Of a DNA stretch of 64,000 nucleotides, positions 1 to 10,993 are shown piece after piece. This stretch comes from Urophycis tenuis (lineage: Eukaryota > Chordata > Actinopteri > Gadiformes > Phycidae). The translations under genes and the position numbers were made by a program. The stretch spans positions 5,933,879 through 5,997,878 of the forward strand of contig JAXIVH010000020.1 in assembly GCA_036785325.1 (NCBI GenBank), written 5' to 3'. Each line of letters begins with the position of its first letter. Position 1 is the first letter of the stretch. The notes under the pieces are model-generated. The model saw only the letters and a list, made by a program, of their open reading frames with translations, was not told the DNA's origin and made no database searches.

Positions 1-3000
1 TGTTAATTGAAACGTTGAAGGTATGTTTTTAGCTGCTGGGTAGACTTCGGTCAACCTGACGCAGTTTAGTCTGTGATCAACCAGACTGCTCGCGGATGGG
101 CTCATTTTAAGCGGGGAAATCTAAGCTTTCCAACGGCGTATGGCAAGACTATATTAACTCATGGGTCGTTGAAATACTAAGCTAATTAATTTGTGTTCTG
201 TAAGGAAAGATTGATGTTAATTGAAACGTTGAAGGTATGTTTTTAGCTGCTGGGTAGACTTCAGTCAACCTGACGCAGTTTAGTCTGTCATCAACCAGAC
301 TGCTCGCGGATGGGCTCATTTTAAGCGGGGAAATCTAAGCTTTCCAACGGCGTATGGCAAGACTATATTGACTCATTGGTCGTTGAAATACTAAGCTAAT
401 TAATTTGTGATCTGTAAGGAAAGATTGATGTTAATTGAAACGTTGAAGGTATGTTTTTAGCTGCTGGGTAGACTTCAGTCAACCTGACACAGTTTTGTCT
501 CTGAGCAACCAAATTGCTTGGGGATGGGCTCATTTTAAGCAGGGAAATCTAAGCTTTCCAACGGCGTATGGCAAGACTATATTGACTCATGGGTCGTTGA
601 AATACTAAGATAATTAATTTGTGTTCTGTAAGGAAAGATTGATGTTAATTGAAACGTTGAAGGTATGTTTTTAGCTGCTGGGTAGACTTCGGTCAACCTG
701 ACGCAGTTTAGTCTGTGATCAACCAGACTGCTCGCGGATGGGCTCATTTTAAGCGGGGAAATCTAAGCTTTCCAACGGCGTATGGCAAGACTATATTAAC
801 TCATGGGTCGTTGAAATACTAAGCTAATTAATTTGTGTTCTGTAAGGAAAGATTGATGTTAATTGAAACGTTGAAGGTATGTTTTTAGCTGCTGGGTAGA
901 CTTCAGTCAACCTGACGCAGTTTAGTCTGTCATCAACCAGACTGCTCGCGGATGGGCTCATTTTAAGCGGGGAAATCTAAGCTTTCCAACGGCGTATGGC
1001 AAGACTATATTGACTCATTGGTCGTTGAAATACTAAGCTAATTAATTTGTGATCTGTAAGGAAAGATTGATGTTAATTGAAACGTTGAAGGTATGTTTTT
1101 AGCTGCTGGGTAGACTTCAGTCAACCTGACACAGTTTTGTCTCTGAGCAACCAAATTGCTTGGGGATGGGCTCATTTTAAGCGGGGAAATCTAAGCTTTC
1201 CAACGGCGTATGGCAAGACTATATTGACTCATGGGTCGTTGAAATACTAAGATAATTAATTTGTGTTCTGTAAGGAAAGATTGATGTTAATTGAAACGTT
1301 GAAGGTATGTTTTTAGCTGCTGGGTAGACTTCACTCAACCTGACACAGTTTTGTCTGTGATCAACCAGACTGCTGGCGGATGGGCTCATTTTAAGCAGGG
1401 AAATCTAAGCTTTTCAACGGCGTATGGTAAGACTATATTCACCAAAGGGCCGTTGAAATACTAAGCTAATTAATTTGTGTTCTGTAAGGAAAGATTGATG
1501 TTAATTGAAACGTTAAAGGTATGTTTTTGGCTGCTGGGTAGACTTCATTCAACCTGACGCAGTTTAGTCTGTGATCAACCAGACTGCTCGCGGATGGGCT
1601 CATTTTAAGCGGGGAAATCTAAGCTTTCCAACGGCGTATGGCAAGACTATATTGACTCATGGGTCGTTGAAATACTAAGCTAATTAATTTGTGTTCTGTA
1701 AGGAAAGATTGATGTTAATTGAAACGTTGAAGGTATGTTTTTAGCTGCTGGGTAGACTTCAGTCAACCTGACACAGTTTAGTCTGTGAGCAACCAAATTG
1801 CTCGGGGATGGGCTCATTATAAGCGGGGAAATCTAAGCTTTCCAACGGCTTATGGCAAGACTATATTGACTCATGGGTCGTTGAAATACTAAGATAATTA
1901 ATTTGTGTTCTGTAAGGAAAGATTGATGTTAATTGAAACGTTGAAGGTATGTTTTTAGCTGCTGGGTAGACTTCGGTCAACCTGACGCAGTTTAGTCTGT
2001 GATCAACCAGACTGCTCGCGGATGGGCTCATTTTAAGCGGGGAAATCTAAGCTTTCCAACGGCGTATGGCAAGACTATATTAACTCATGGGTCGTTGAAA
2101 TACTAAGCTAATTAATTTGTGTTCTGTAAGGAAAGATTGATGTTAATTGAAACGTTGAAGGTATGTTTTTAGCTGCTGGGTAGACTTCAGTCAACCTGAC
2201 GCAGTTTAGTCTGTCATCAACCAGACTGCTCGCGGATGGGCTCATTTTAAGCGGGGAAATCTAAGCTTTCCAACGGCGTATGGCAAGACTATATTGACTC
2301 ATGGGTCGTTTAAATACTAAGCTAATTAATTTGTGTTCTGTAAGGAAAGATTGATGTTAATTGAAACGTTGAAGGTATGTCTTTAGCTGCTGTGTAGACT
2401 TCAGTCAACCTGACGCAGTTTTGTCTGTGAGCAAGCAGACTGCTCGCGGATGGGCTCATTTTAAGCGGGGAAATCTAAGCTTTCCAACGGCGTATGGCAA
2501 GACTATATTGACTCATTGGTCGTTGAAATACTAAGCTAATTAATTTGTGATCTGTAAGGAAAGATTGATGTTAATTGAAACGTTGAAGGTATGTTTTTAG
2601 CTGCTGGGTAGACTTCAGTCAACCTGACACAGTTTTGTCTCTGAGCAACCAAATTGCTTGGGGATGGGCTCATTATAAGCGGGGAAATCTAAGCTTTTAA
2701 ACGGCGTATGGCAAGACTATATACACCAAAGGGCCTTTGAAATACTAAGCTAATTAATTTGTGTTCTGTAAGGAAAGATTGATGTTAATTGAAACGTTAA
2801 AGGTATGTTTTTAGCTGCTGGGTAGACTTCATTCAACCTGACGCAGTTTAGTCTGTGATCAACCAGACTGCTCGCGGATGGGCTCATTTTAAGCGGGGAA
2901 ATCTAAGCTTTCCAACCGCCTATGGCAAGACTATATTGACTCATGGGTCATTGAAATACTAAGCTAATTAATTTGTGTTCTGTAAGGAAAGATTGATGTT

Positions 3001-4053
3001 AATTGAAACGTTGAAGTTATCTTTTTAGCTGCTGGGTAGACTTCAGTCAACCTGACGCAATTTAGTCTGTGATCAACCAGACTGCTCGCGGATGGGCTCA
3101 TTTTAAGCGGGGAAATCTAAGCTTTCCAACGGCGTATGGCAAGAGTATATTGACTCATGGGTCGTTGAAATACTAAGCTAATTAATTTGTGATCTGTAAG
3201 GAAAGATTGATGTTAATTGAAACGTTGAAGGTATGTTTTTAGCTGCTGGGTAGACTTCAGTCAACCTGACACAGTTTTGTCTCTGAGCAACCAAATTGCT
3301 TGGGGATGGGCTCATTATAAGCGGGGAAATCTAAGCTTTTAAACGGCGTATGGCAAGACTATATACACCAAAGGGCCTTTGAAATACTAAGCTAATTAAT
3401 TTGTGTTCTGTAAGGAAAGATTGATGTTAATTGAAACGTTAAAGGTATGTTTTTAGCTGCTGGGTAGACTTCATTCAACCTGACGCAGTTTAGTCTGTGA
3501 TCAACCAGACTGCTCGCGGATGGGCTCATTTTAAGCGGGGAAATCTAAGCTTTCCAACCGCCTATGGCAAGACTATATTGACTCATGGGTCATTGAAATA
3601 CTAAGCTAATTAATTTGTGTTCTGTAAGGAAAGATTGATGTTAATTGAAACGTTGAAGTTATCTTTTTAGCTGCTGGGTAGACTTCAGTCAACCTGACGC
3701 AATTTAGTCTGTGATCAACCAGACTGCTCGCGGATGGGCTCATTTTAAGCGGGGAAATCTAAGCTTTCCAACGGCGTATGGCAAGAGTATATTGACTCAT
3801 GGGTCGTTGAAATACTAAGCTAATTAATTTGTGTTCTGTAAGGAAAGATTGATGTTAATTGAAACGTTGAAGGTATGTCTTTAGCTGCTGTGTAGACTTC
3901 AGTCAACCTGACGCAGATTTGTCTGTGAGCAACCAAATTGCTCGGAGATGGGCTCATTTTAAACGGGGAAATCTAAGCTTTCCAACGACGTATGGCATGA
4001 CTATATTTGCCCATGGGTCGTCGAAATAATAAGCTGATTCATGTGTGTTCTGT
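1..4053 (+). repeat. 214-bp satellite array, about 19 monomers
   Basis: Direct repeats with an exact 214-bp spacing of the landmark TGTTAATTGAAACG (starts at 1, 215, 429, 643, 857 and onward). Each monomer has a HindIII site (AAGCTT, monomer positions 123-128), and many have TGATCA at positions 74-79. Monomers 1-3 (1-642) and 4-6 (643-1284) are nearly identical trimers. A second trimer duplication is 2569-3210 / 3211-3852. The last monomer before the module is a diverged form (AAACGGGG, CAACGACGTATGGCATGAC) seen before nearly every module. No protein frame spans the monomers. Confidence 0.97.
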
Positions 4054-4240
4054 TGGCTGTGGAAAGAAAATAGCACACAAGTCATACCAAGTCACCTTTA
4101 TTTTTCAGTGATAAACATTAATAAATAAACAGTATGGACATTGTATAAACAGTTGTATAAAAAGTGTAAACGGTATGAACAGTGTTCTTATAAAAGATAT
4201 CAATATCAATACTGATCACGTGTGTATTTTATATTTCCAG

Positions 4241-4744
4241 GTTATTTGTTGATGAGCCAGAGCCTGTGACTTCCACCAACCGGCCCGTTCAGCCCACTGC
4301 GTTGTCGTCCTCCACCCGGCCGAAGCCTCCTGCGCCCACCCGCCTCCAGCCGAGGCCTCCTGCTGCGTCAGCCTGTGGCCCGCCCGCCCCCTGTGTCGGC
4401 AGCACCCATACCGCTGGTCCTCCCCGCACAGCCACAGGCCCCCTCCGTCCTGCTTCGTGGGCCATCCTGCAGCTGTCTCTGCAGTCATCGTGTGTCAAAA
4501 CCATTCAAACTTGTATATGGTAACATTTCAAAATGACACCAGCATAAATGAGGACCTTGCAATAGGTTGTGTGTTACATGACCCCCCTGGCATACAGCTG
4601 TATGTCTCTGTGAAGGTGGTTGTGAAGAACTGCATCCGGCTGAACAAGTACAAGTGCCGGTGAGGCAGCAACTCTCTCGAGGGGTTGCACGCCCACCTGG
4701 TTAACGCCATCCCTTCACAGCGATGTGGGATCATGCCGTTCCAA
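4241..4744 (+). pseudogene. Captured exon-like segment, copy 1 (TGA-interrupted)
   Basis: Bounded by TATTTTATATTTCCAG before 4241 and GTAAGTGATT after 4744; 504 nt, a multiple of three. Two overlapping frames look protein-like. A proline-rich frame runs from 4242 (begins LFVDEPEPV) to a TAA at 4521-4523. A second frame is open from 4256, after two TGA codons, to a TGA at 4661-4663, and contains the stretch IRLNKYKCR. After that TGA the frame would continue as GSNSLEGLHAHLVNAIPSQ. The basic Cys/Arg segment followed by GSNSLEG and His vaguely recalls uncharacterised teleost proteins linked to transposons; this is memory only, so no function is assigned. This copy has TCC where most have CCC (4272-4274), shared only with copy 3. 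Confidence 0.6.
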
Positions 4745-4754
4745 GTAAGTGATT

Positions 4755-4757
<3 letters not shown>

Positions 4758-4813
<56 letters not shown>

Positions 4814-4864
4814 GCATATATACAAACACACACACGCATATATACACACACATATATATATATA
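4758..4864. repeat. CA/CG/TA microsatellite, 107 bp
   Basis: Alternating purine-pyrimidine tract: a long (CA)n, a short CGCG, then ATATATAC and further CA and TA runs. It begins 13 bp after the exon-like segment. Confidence 0.97.
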
Positions 4865-5048
4865 CTTAAACATAGCTGACCCTTTTTTTCCCCCTTCTCG
4901 GGGATTATGCTCCCAGTTTTGATCTCGGACGTCTGGTCACTTATAGCATATAATAATATTCTATTACTGTTAAGCCAACTATGAATAATAAAACAGGCCA
5001 AAACATTTGTCCTTTATCATAGCTACACGTATTACAAAAAAAACGCGT

Positions 5049-6530
5049 GAATTGAAAAGTTGAAGGTATGTTTTTAGCTGCTGGGTAGACTTCAGTCAAC
5101 CTGACGCAGTTTTGTCTGTGAGCAACCAAATTGCTCGGGGATGGGCTCATTTTAAGCGGGGAAATCTAAGGTTCCCAACGGCGTATGGCAAGATTATATT
5201 CACCAATGGCCCGTTGAAATACTAAGCTAATTAATTTGTGTTCTGTAAGGAAAGATTGATGTCAATTGAAACGTTAAAGGTATGTTTTTAGCTGCTGGGT
5301 AGACTTCATTCAACCTGACGCAGTTTTGTCTGTGATCAACCAGACTGCTCGCGGATGGGCTCATTTTAAGCGGGGAAATCTAAGCTTTCCAACGGCGTAT
5401 GGAAAGACTATATTGACTCATGGGTCGTTGAAATACTAAGCTAATTAATTTGTGTTCTGTAAGGAAAGATTGATGTTAATTGAAACGTTGAAGGTATGTT
5501 TTTAGCTGCTGGGTAGACTTCAGTCAACCTGACGCAGTTTAGTCTGTGAGCAACCAAATTGCTCAGGGATGGGCTCATTATAAGCGGGGAAATCTAAGCT
5601 TTCCAACGGCGTATGGCAAGACTATATTCACCAAAGGGTCGTTGAAATACTAAGCTAATTAATTTGTGTTCTGTAAGGAAAGATTGATGTTAATTGAAAC
5701 GTTAAAGGTATGTTTTTAGCTGCTGGGTAGACTTCATTCAACCTGACGCAGTTTAGTCTGTGATCAACCAGACTGCTCGCGGATGGGCTCATTTTAAGCG
5801 GGGAAATCTAAGCTTTCCAACGGCGTATGGCAAGACTATATTGACTCATGGGTCATTGAAATACTAAGCTAATTAATTTGTGTTCTGTAAGGAAAGATTG
5901 ATGTTAATTGAAACGTTGAAGGTATGTTTTTAGCTGCTGGGTAGACTTCAGTCAACCTGACGCAGTTTAGTCTGTGATCAACCAGACTGCTCGCGGATGG
6001 GCTCATTTTAAGCGGGGAAATCTAAGCTTTCCAACGGCGTATGGAAAGACTATATTGACTCATGGGTCGTTGAAATACTAAGCTAATTAATTTGTGTTCT
6101 GTAAGGAAAGATTGATGTTAATTGAAACGTTGAAGGTATGTTTTTAGCTGCTGGGTAGACTTCAGTCAACCTGACGCAGTTTAGTCTGTGATCAACCAGA
6201 CTGCTCGAGCATGGGCTCATTTTAAGCGGGGAAATCTAAGCTTTCCAACGGCGTATGGCAAGACTATATTCACTAAAGGGTCGTTGAAATACTAAGCTAA
6301 TTAATTTGTGTTCTGTAAGGAAAGATTGATGTTAATTGAAACGTTGAAGGTATGTCTTTAGCTGCTGTGTAGACTTCAGTCAACCTGACGCAGATTTGTC
6401 TGTGAGCAACCAAATTGCTCGGAGATGGGCTCATTTTAAACGGGGAAATCTAAGCTTTCCAACGACGTATGGCATGACTATATTTGCCCATGGGTCGTCG
6501 AAATAATAAGCTGATTCATGTGTGTTCTGT
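5049..6530 (+). repeat. 214-bp satellite array, 7 monomers
   Basis: 1482 bp, equal to 7 x 214 minus 16. It contains a private CTCGAGCATGGG variant near 6204, shared with the array at 11802-13069. Confidence 0.96.
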
Positions 6531-6717
6531 TGGCTGTGGAAAGAAAATAGCACACAAGTCATACCAAGTCACCTTTATTTTTCAGTGATAAACATTAATA
6601 AATAAACAGTATGGACATTGTATAAACAGTTGTATAAAAAGTGTAAACGGTATGAACAGTGTTCTTATAAAAGATATCAATATCAATACTGATCACGTGT
6701 GTATTTTATATTTCCAG

Positions 6718-7221
6718 GTTATTTGTTGATGAGCCAGAGCCTGTGACTCCCACCAACCGGCCCGTTCAGCCCACTGCGTTGTCGTCCTCCACCCGGCCGA
6801 AGCCTCCTGCGCCCACCCGCCTCCAGCCGAGGCCTCCTGCTGCGTCAGCCTGTGGCCCGCCCGCCCCCTGTGTCGGCAGCACCCATACCGCTGGTCCTCC
6901 CCGCACAGCCACAGGCCCCCTCCGTCCTGCTTCGTGGGCCATCCTGCAGCTGTCTCTGCAGTCATCGTGTGTCAAAACCATTCAAACTTGTATATGGTAA
7001 CATTTCAAAATGACACCAGCATAAATGAGGACCTTGCAATAGGTTGTGTGTTACATGACCCCCCTGGCATACAGCTGTATGTCTCTGTGAAGGTGGTTGT
7101 GAAGAACTGCATCCGGCTGAACAAGTACAAGTGCCGGTGAGGCAGCAACTCTCTCGAGGGGTTGCACGCCCACCTGGTTAACGCCATCCCTTCACAGCGA
7201 TGTGGGATCATGCCGTTCCAA
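6718..7221 (+). pseudogene. Captured exon-like segment, copy 2 (TGA-interrupted)
   Basis: Same acceptor, donor and 504-nt length as copy 1. TGA at 7138-7140 closes the second frame. CCC replaces TCC near its start, which is the majority form. Confidence 0.6.
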
Positions 7222-7231
7222 GTAAGTGATT

Positions 7232-7234
<3 letters not shown>

Positions 7235-7282
<48 letters not shown>

Positions 7283-7333
7283 GCATATATACAAACACAC
7301 ACACGCATATATACACACACATATATATATATA
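7235..7333. repeat. CA/CG/TA microsatellite, 99 bp
   Basis: Same order of CA, CGCG and TA blocks as copy 1, with fewer CA units. Confidence 0.97.
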
Positions 7334-10305
7334 CTTAAACATAGCTGACCCTTTTTTTCCCCCTTCTCGGGGATTATGCTCCCAGTTTTGATCTCGGACG
7401 TCTGGTCACTTATAGCATATAATAATATTCTATTACTGTTAAGCCAACTATGAATAATAAAACAGGCCAAAACATGTGTCCTTTATCATAGCTACACGTA
7501 TTACAAAAAAAACGCGTGAATTGAAAAGTTGAAGGTATGTTTTTAGCTGCTGGGTAGACTTCAGTCAACCTGACGCAGTTTTGTCTGTGAGCAACCAAAT
7601 TGCTCGGGGATGGGCTCATTTTAAGCGGGGAAATCTAAGGTTCCCAACGGCGTATGGCAAGATTATTTTGAGTCATGGGTCGTTGAAATACTAAGCTAAT
7701 TAATTTCTGTTCTTTATTGAAAGATTGATCTTAATTGAAACGTTGAAGGTATGTTTTTAGCTGCTGGGTAGACTTCACTCAACCTGACACAGTTTTGTCT
7801 GTGATCAACCAGACTGCTGGCGGATGGGCTCATTTTAAGCAGGGAAATCTAAGCTTTTCAACGGCGTATGGTAAGACTATATTCACCAAAGGGCCGTTGA
7901 AATACTAAGCTAATTAATTTGTGTTCTGTAAGGAAAGATTGATGTTAATTGAAACGTTAAAGGTATGTTTTTGGCTGCTGGGTAGACTTCATTCAACCTG
8001 ACGCAGTTTAGTCTGTGATCAACCAGACTGCTCGCGGATGGGCTCATTTTAAGCGGGGAAATCTAAGCTTTCCAACGGCGTATGGCAAGACTATATTGAC
8101 TCATGGGTCGTTGAAATACTAAGCTAATTAATTTGTGTTCTGTAAGGAAAGATTGATGTTAATTGAAACGTTGAAGGTATGTTTTTAGCTGCTGGGTAGA
8201 CTTCAGTCAACCTGACACAGTTTAGTCTGTGAGCAACGAAATTGCTCGGGGATGGGCTCATTATAAGCGGGGAAATCTAAGCTTTCCAACGGCTTATGGC
8301 AAGACTATATTGACTCATGGGTCGTTGAAATACTAAGATAATTAATTTGTGTTCTGTAAGGAAAGATTGATGTTAATTGAAACGTTGAAGGTATGTTTTT
8401 AGCTGCTGGGTAGACTTCACTCAACCTGACACAGTTTTGTCTGTGATCAACCAGACTGCTGGCGGATGGGCTCATTTTAAGCAGGGAAATCTAAGCTTTT
8501 CAACGGCGTATGGTAAGACTATATTCACCAAAGGGCCGTTGAAATACTAAGCTAATTAATTTGTGTTCTGTAAGGAAAGATTGATGTTAATTGAAACGTT
8601 AAAGGTATGTTTTTGGCTGCTGGGTAGACTTCATTCAACCTGACGCAGTTTAGTCTGTGATCAACCAGACTGCTCGCGGATGGGCTCATTTTAAGCGGGG
8701 AAATCTAAGCTTTCCAACGGCGTATGGCAAGACTATATTAACTCATGGGTCGTTGAAATACTAAGCTAATTAATTTGTGTTCTGTAAGGAAAGATTGATG
8801 TTAATTGAAACGTTGAAGGTATGTTTTTAGCTGCTGGGTAGACTTCAGTCAACCTGACACAGTTTAGTCTGTGAGCAACCAAATTGCTCGGGGATGGGCT
8901 CATTATAAGCGGGGAAATCTAAGCTTTCCAACGGCGTATGGCAAGACTATATTCACCAAAGGGTCGTTGAAATACTTAGCTAATTAATTTGTGTTCTGTA
9001 AGGAAAGATTGATGTTAATTGAAACGTTGAAGGTATGTTTTTAGCTGCTGGGTAGACTTCGGTCAACCTGACGCAGTTTAGTCTGTGATCAACCAGACTG
9101 CTCGCGGATGGGCTCATTTTAAGCGGGGAAATCTAAGCTTTCCAACGGCGTATGGCAAGACTATATTAACTCATGGGTCGTTGAAATACTAAGCTAATTA
9201 ATTTGTGTTCTGTAAGGAAAGATTGATGTTAATTGAAACGTTGAAGGTATGTTTTTAGCTGCTGGGTAGACTTCAGTCAACCTGACGCAGTTTAGTCTGT
9301 CATCAACCAGACTGCTCGCGGATGGGCTCATTTTAAGCGGGGAAATCTAAGCTTTCCAACGGCGTATGGCAAGACTATATTGACTCATGGGTCGTTTAAA
9401 TACTAAGCTAATTAATTTGTGTTCTGTAAGGAAAGATTGATGTTAATTGAAACGTTGAAGGTATGTCTTTAGCTGCTGTGTAGACTTCAGTCAACCTGAC
9501 GCAGTTTTGTCTGTGAGCAAGCAGACTGCTCGCGGATGGGCTCATTTTAAGCGGGGAAATCTAAGCTTTCCAACGGCGTATGGCAAGACTATATTGACTC
9601 ATTGGTCGTTGAAATACTAAGCTAATTAATTTGTGATCTGTAAGGAAAGATTGATGTTAATTGAAACGTTGAAGGTATGTTTTTAGCTGCTGGGTAGACT
9701 TCAGTCAACCTGACACAGTTTTGTCTCTGAGCAACCAAATTGCTTGGGGATGGGCTCATTATAAGCGGGGAAATCTAAGCTTTTAAACGGCGTATGGCAA
9801 GACTATATACACCAAAGGGCCTTTGAAATACTAAGCTAATTAATTTGTGTTCTGTAAGGAAAGATTGATGTTAATTGAAACGTTAAAGGTATGTTTTTAG
9901 CTGCTGGGTAGACTTCATTCAACCTGACGCAGTTTAGTCTGTGATCAACCAGACTGCTCGCGGATGGGCTCATTTTAAGCGGGGAAATCTAAGCTTTCCA
10001 ACCGCCTATGGCAAGACTATATTGACTCATGGGTCATTGAAATACTAAGCTAATTAATTTGTGTTCTGTAAGGAAAGATTGATGTTAATTGAAACGTTGA
10101 AGTTATCTTTTTAGCTGCTGGGTAGACTTCAGTCAACGTGACGCAATTTAGTCTGTGATCAACCAGACTGCTCGCGGATGGGCTCATTTTAAGCGGGGAA
10201 ATCTAAGCTTTCCAACGGCGTATGGCAAGAGTATATTGACTCATGGGTCGTTGAAATACTAAGCTAATTAATTTGTGTTCTGTAAGGAAAGATTGATGTT
10301 AATTG

Positions 10306-10311
10306 AAACGT
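10306..10311. repeat. SINE target-site duplication, left copy
   Basis: AAACGT, matched by AAACGT at 10615-10620. The uninterrupted monomer has a single copy (for example 3862-3867). Confidence 0.8.
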
Positions 10312-10327
10312 GGGGCAGCCGGCCTAC

Positions 10328-10337
10328 TGGTTAGGGC
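10328..10337 (+). promoter_or_regulatory. Pol III A box of the SINE (candidate)
   Basis: TGGTTAGGGC, 17 bp inside the SINE, is close to the tRNA A-box pattern TRGYNNARNNG. Confidence 0.55.
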
Positions 10338-10363
10338 TTTGGATTTGTAACCGGAGGGTCGCC

Positions 10364-10374
10364 GGTTCGAACCC
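10364..10374 (+). promoter_or_regulatory. Pol III B box of the SINE
   Basis: GGTTCGAACCC is a near-perfect B box (GGTTCGANNCC), 27 bp after the A box, as in tRNA genes. Confidence 0.8.
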
Positions 10375-10614
10375 CGACCAGTGCGCATGGCTGAAGTGCC
10401 CTTGAGCAAGGCACCTAACCCCTCACTGCTCCCCGAGCGCCGCCGCTGTTGCAGGCAGCTCACTGCATCGGGTTTAAGTGTGTGCTTCACCTCACTGTGT
10501 GCTTCACCATCACTGTGTTCTGAGTGTGTCACTAATTCACGATTGGGTTAAATGCAGAAGACCAAAAAATTTCCCTCACGGGATCAAAATCAGTAATTCT
10601 TCTTCTATTCTTCT

Positions 10615-10620
10615 AAACGT
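10615..10620. repeat. SINE target-site duplication, right copy
   Basis: AAACGT directly after the TTC-rich tail; satellite sequence then continues in register. Confidence 0.8.
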
Positions 10621-10993
10621 TGAAGGTATGTCTTTAGCTGCTGTGTAGACTTCAGTCAACCTGACGCAGATTTGTCTGTGAGCAACCAAATTGCTCGGAG
10701 ATGGGCTCATTTTAAACGGGGAAATCTAAGCTTTCCAACGACGTATGGCATGACTATATTTGCCCATGGGTCGTCGAAATAATAAGCTGATTCATGTGTG
10801 TTCTGTTGGCTGTGGAAAGAAAATAGCACACAAGTCATACCAAGTCACCTTTATTTTTCAGTGATAAACATTAATAAATAAACAGTATGGACATTGTATA
10901 AACAGTTGTATAAAAAGTGTAAACGGTATGAACAGTGTTCTTATAAAAGATATCAATATCAATACTGATCACGTGTGTATTTTATATTTCCAG

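Larger units (their letters stand above)
4054..5048 (+). repeat. Composite exon-bearing module, copy 1
   Basis: First of 15 copies of a non-satellite module. It replaces 16 bp of monomer: satellite homology stops after TGTTCTGT and resumes at AATTGAAAAG. In order it holds an AT-rich flank with the possible acceptor TTTATTTTTCAG, an exon-like 504-nt segment, a CA/CG/TA microsatellite, and a second AT-rich flank with a pyrimidine tract (T7C5), ending in A8 then CGCGT. No terminal inverted repeats or target-site duplication are visible. Total 995 bp, of which 888 bp lies outside the microsatellite. Confidence 0.9.
6531..7517 (+). repeat. Composite exon-bearing module, copy 2
   Basis: 987 bp (888 + 99 microsatellite). 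It pairs with copy 4 as the second half of the 6.7-kb duplication. Confidence 0.9.
10312..10614 (+). mobile_element. tRNA-derived SINE
   Basis: About 303 bp unrelated to the satellite. The 5' part looks like a tRNA with pol III boxes A and B. The middle contains GTGCCCTTGAGCAAGGCACC, a block I recall from many fish SINEs. The 3' end has TTTCCCTCACGGGATCAA followed by a TTC-rich tail (TTCTTCTTCTATTCTTCT), as expected of a LINE-mobilised SINE. It is flanked by a 6-bp AAACGT duplication. No protein is encoded. Confidence 0.9.
7518..10806 (+). repeat. 214-bp satellite array, 14 monomers, split by a SINE
   Basis: 3289 bp; after removing the SINE and its duplicated target, 2980 bp = 14 x 214 minus 16. 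From about 8371 it matches the array at 1285 onward (offset 7086). It lacks the second 642-bp trimer present there. Confidence 0.95.

Noticed and set aside
1..214. The 214-bp monomer as an ancient dimer of about 107 bp
   Set aside because: Best half-to-half alignment by eye is about 50 % over only 25 positions (AGACT...GTT), no better than chance.
1..4053. CRISPR-like array
   Set aside because: Repeats are contiguous 214-bp monomers with no unique spacers, and the sequence is clearly eukaryotic.
4217..4222. CACGTG E-box before the exon as a promoter element
   Set aside because: A single six-base match, lost in copy 8, with no nearby TATA or start signal; insufficient to call.
4216..4523. 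Several overlapping open frames of 60-90 codons on both strands in every module
   Set aside because: They repeat identically in all 15 copies. The minus-strand ones are reverse readings of a GC-rich exon-like segment or of the CA microsatellite (runs of Cys-Val). Only the two plus-strand frames within the splice-bounded segment look protein-like.
10312..10384. Functional tRNA gene
   Set aside because: Boxes A and B are present, but the acceptor and anticodon stems do not form a proper cloverleaf by eye, and the sequence continues into a SINE body and tail.
10299..10532. 77-codon minus-strand frame over the SINE
   Set aside because: Lies in tRNA-derived, non-coding SINE sequence.
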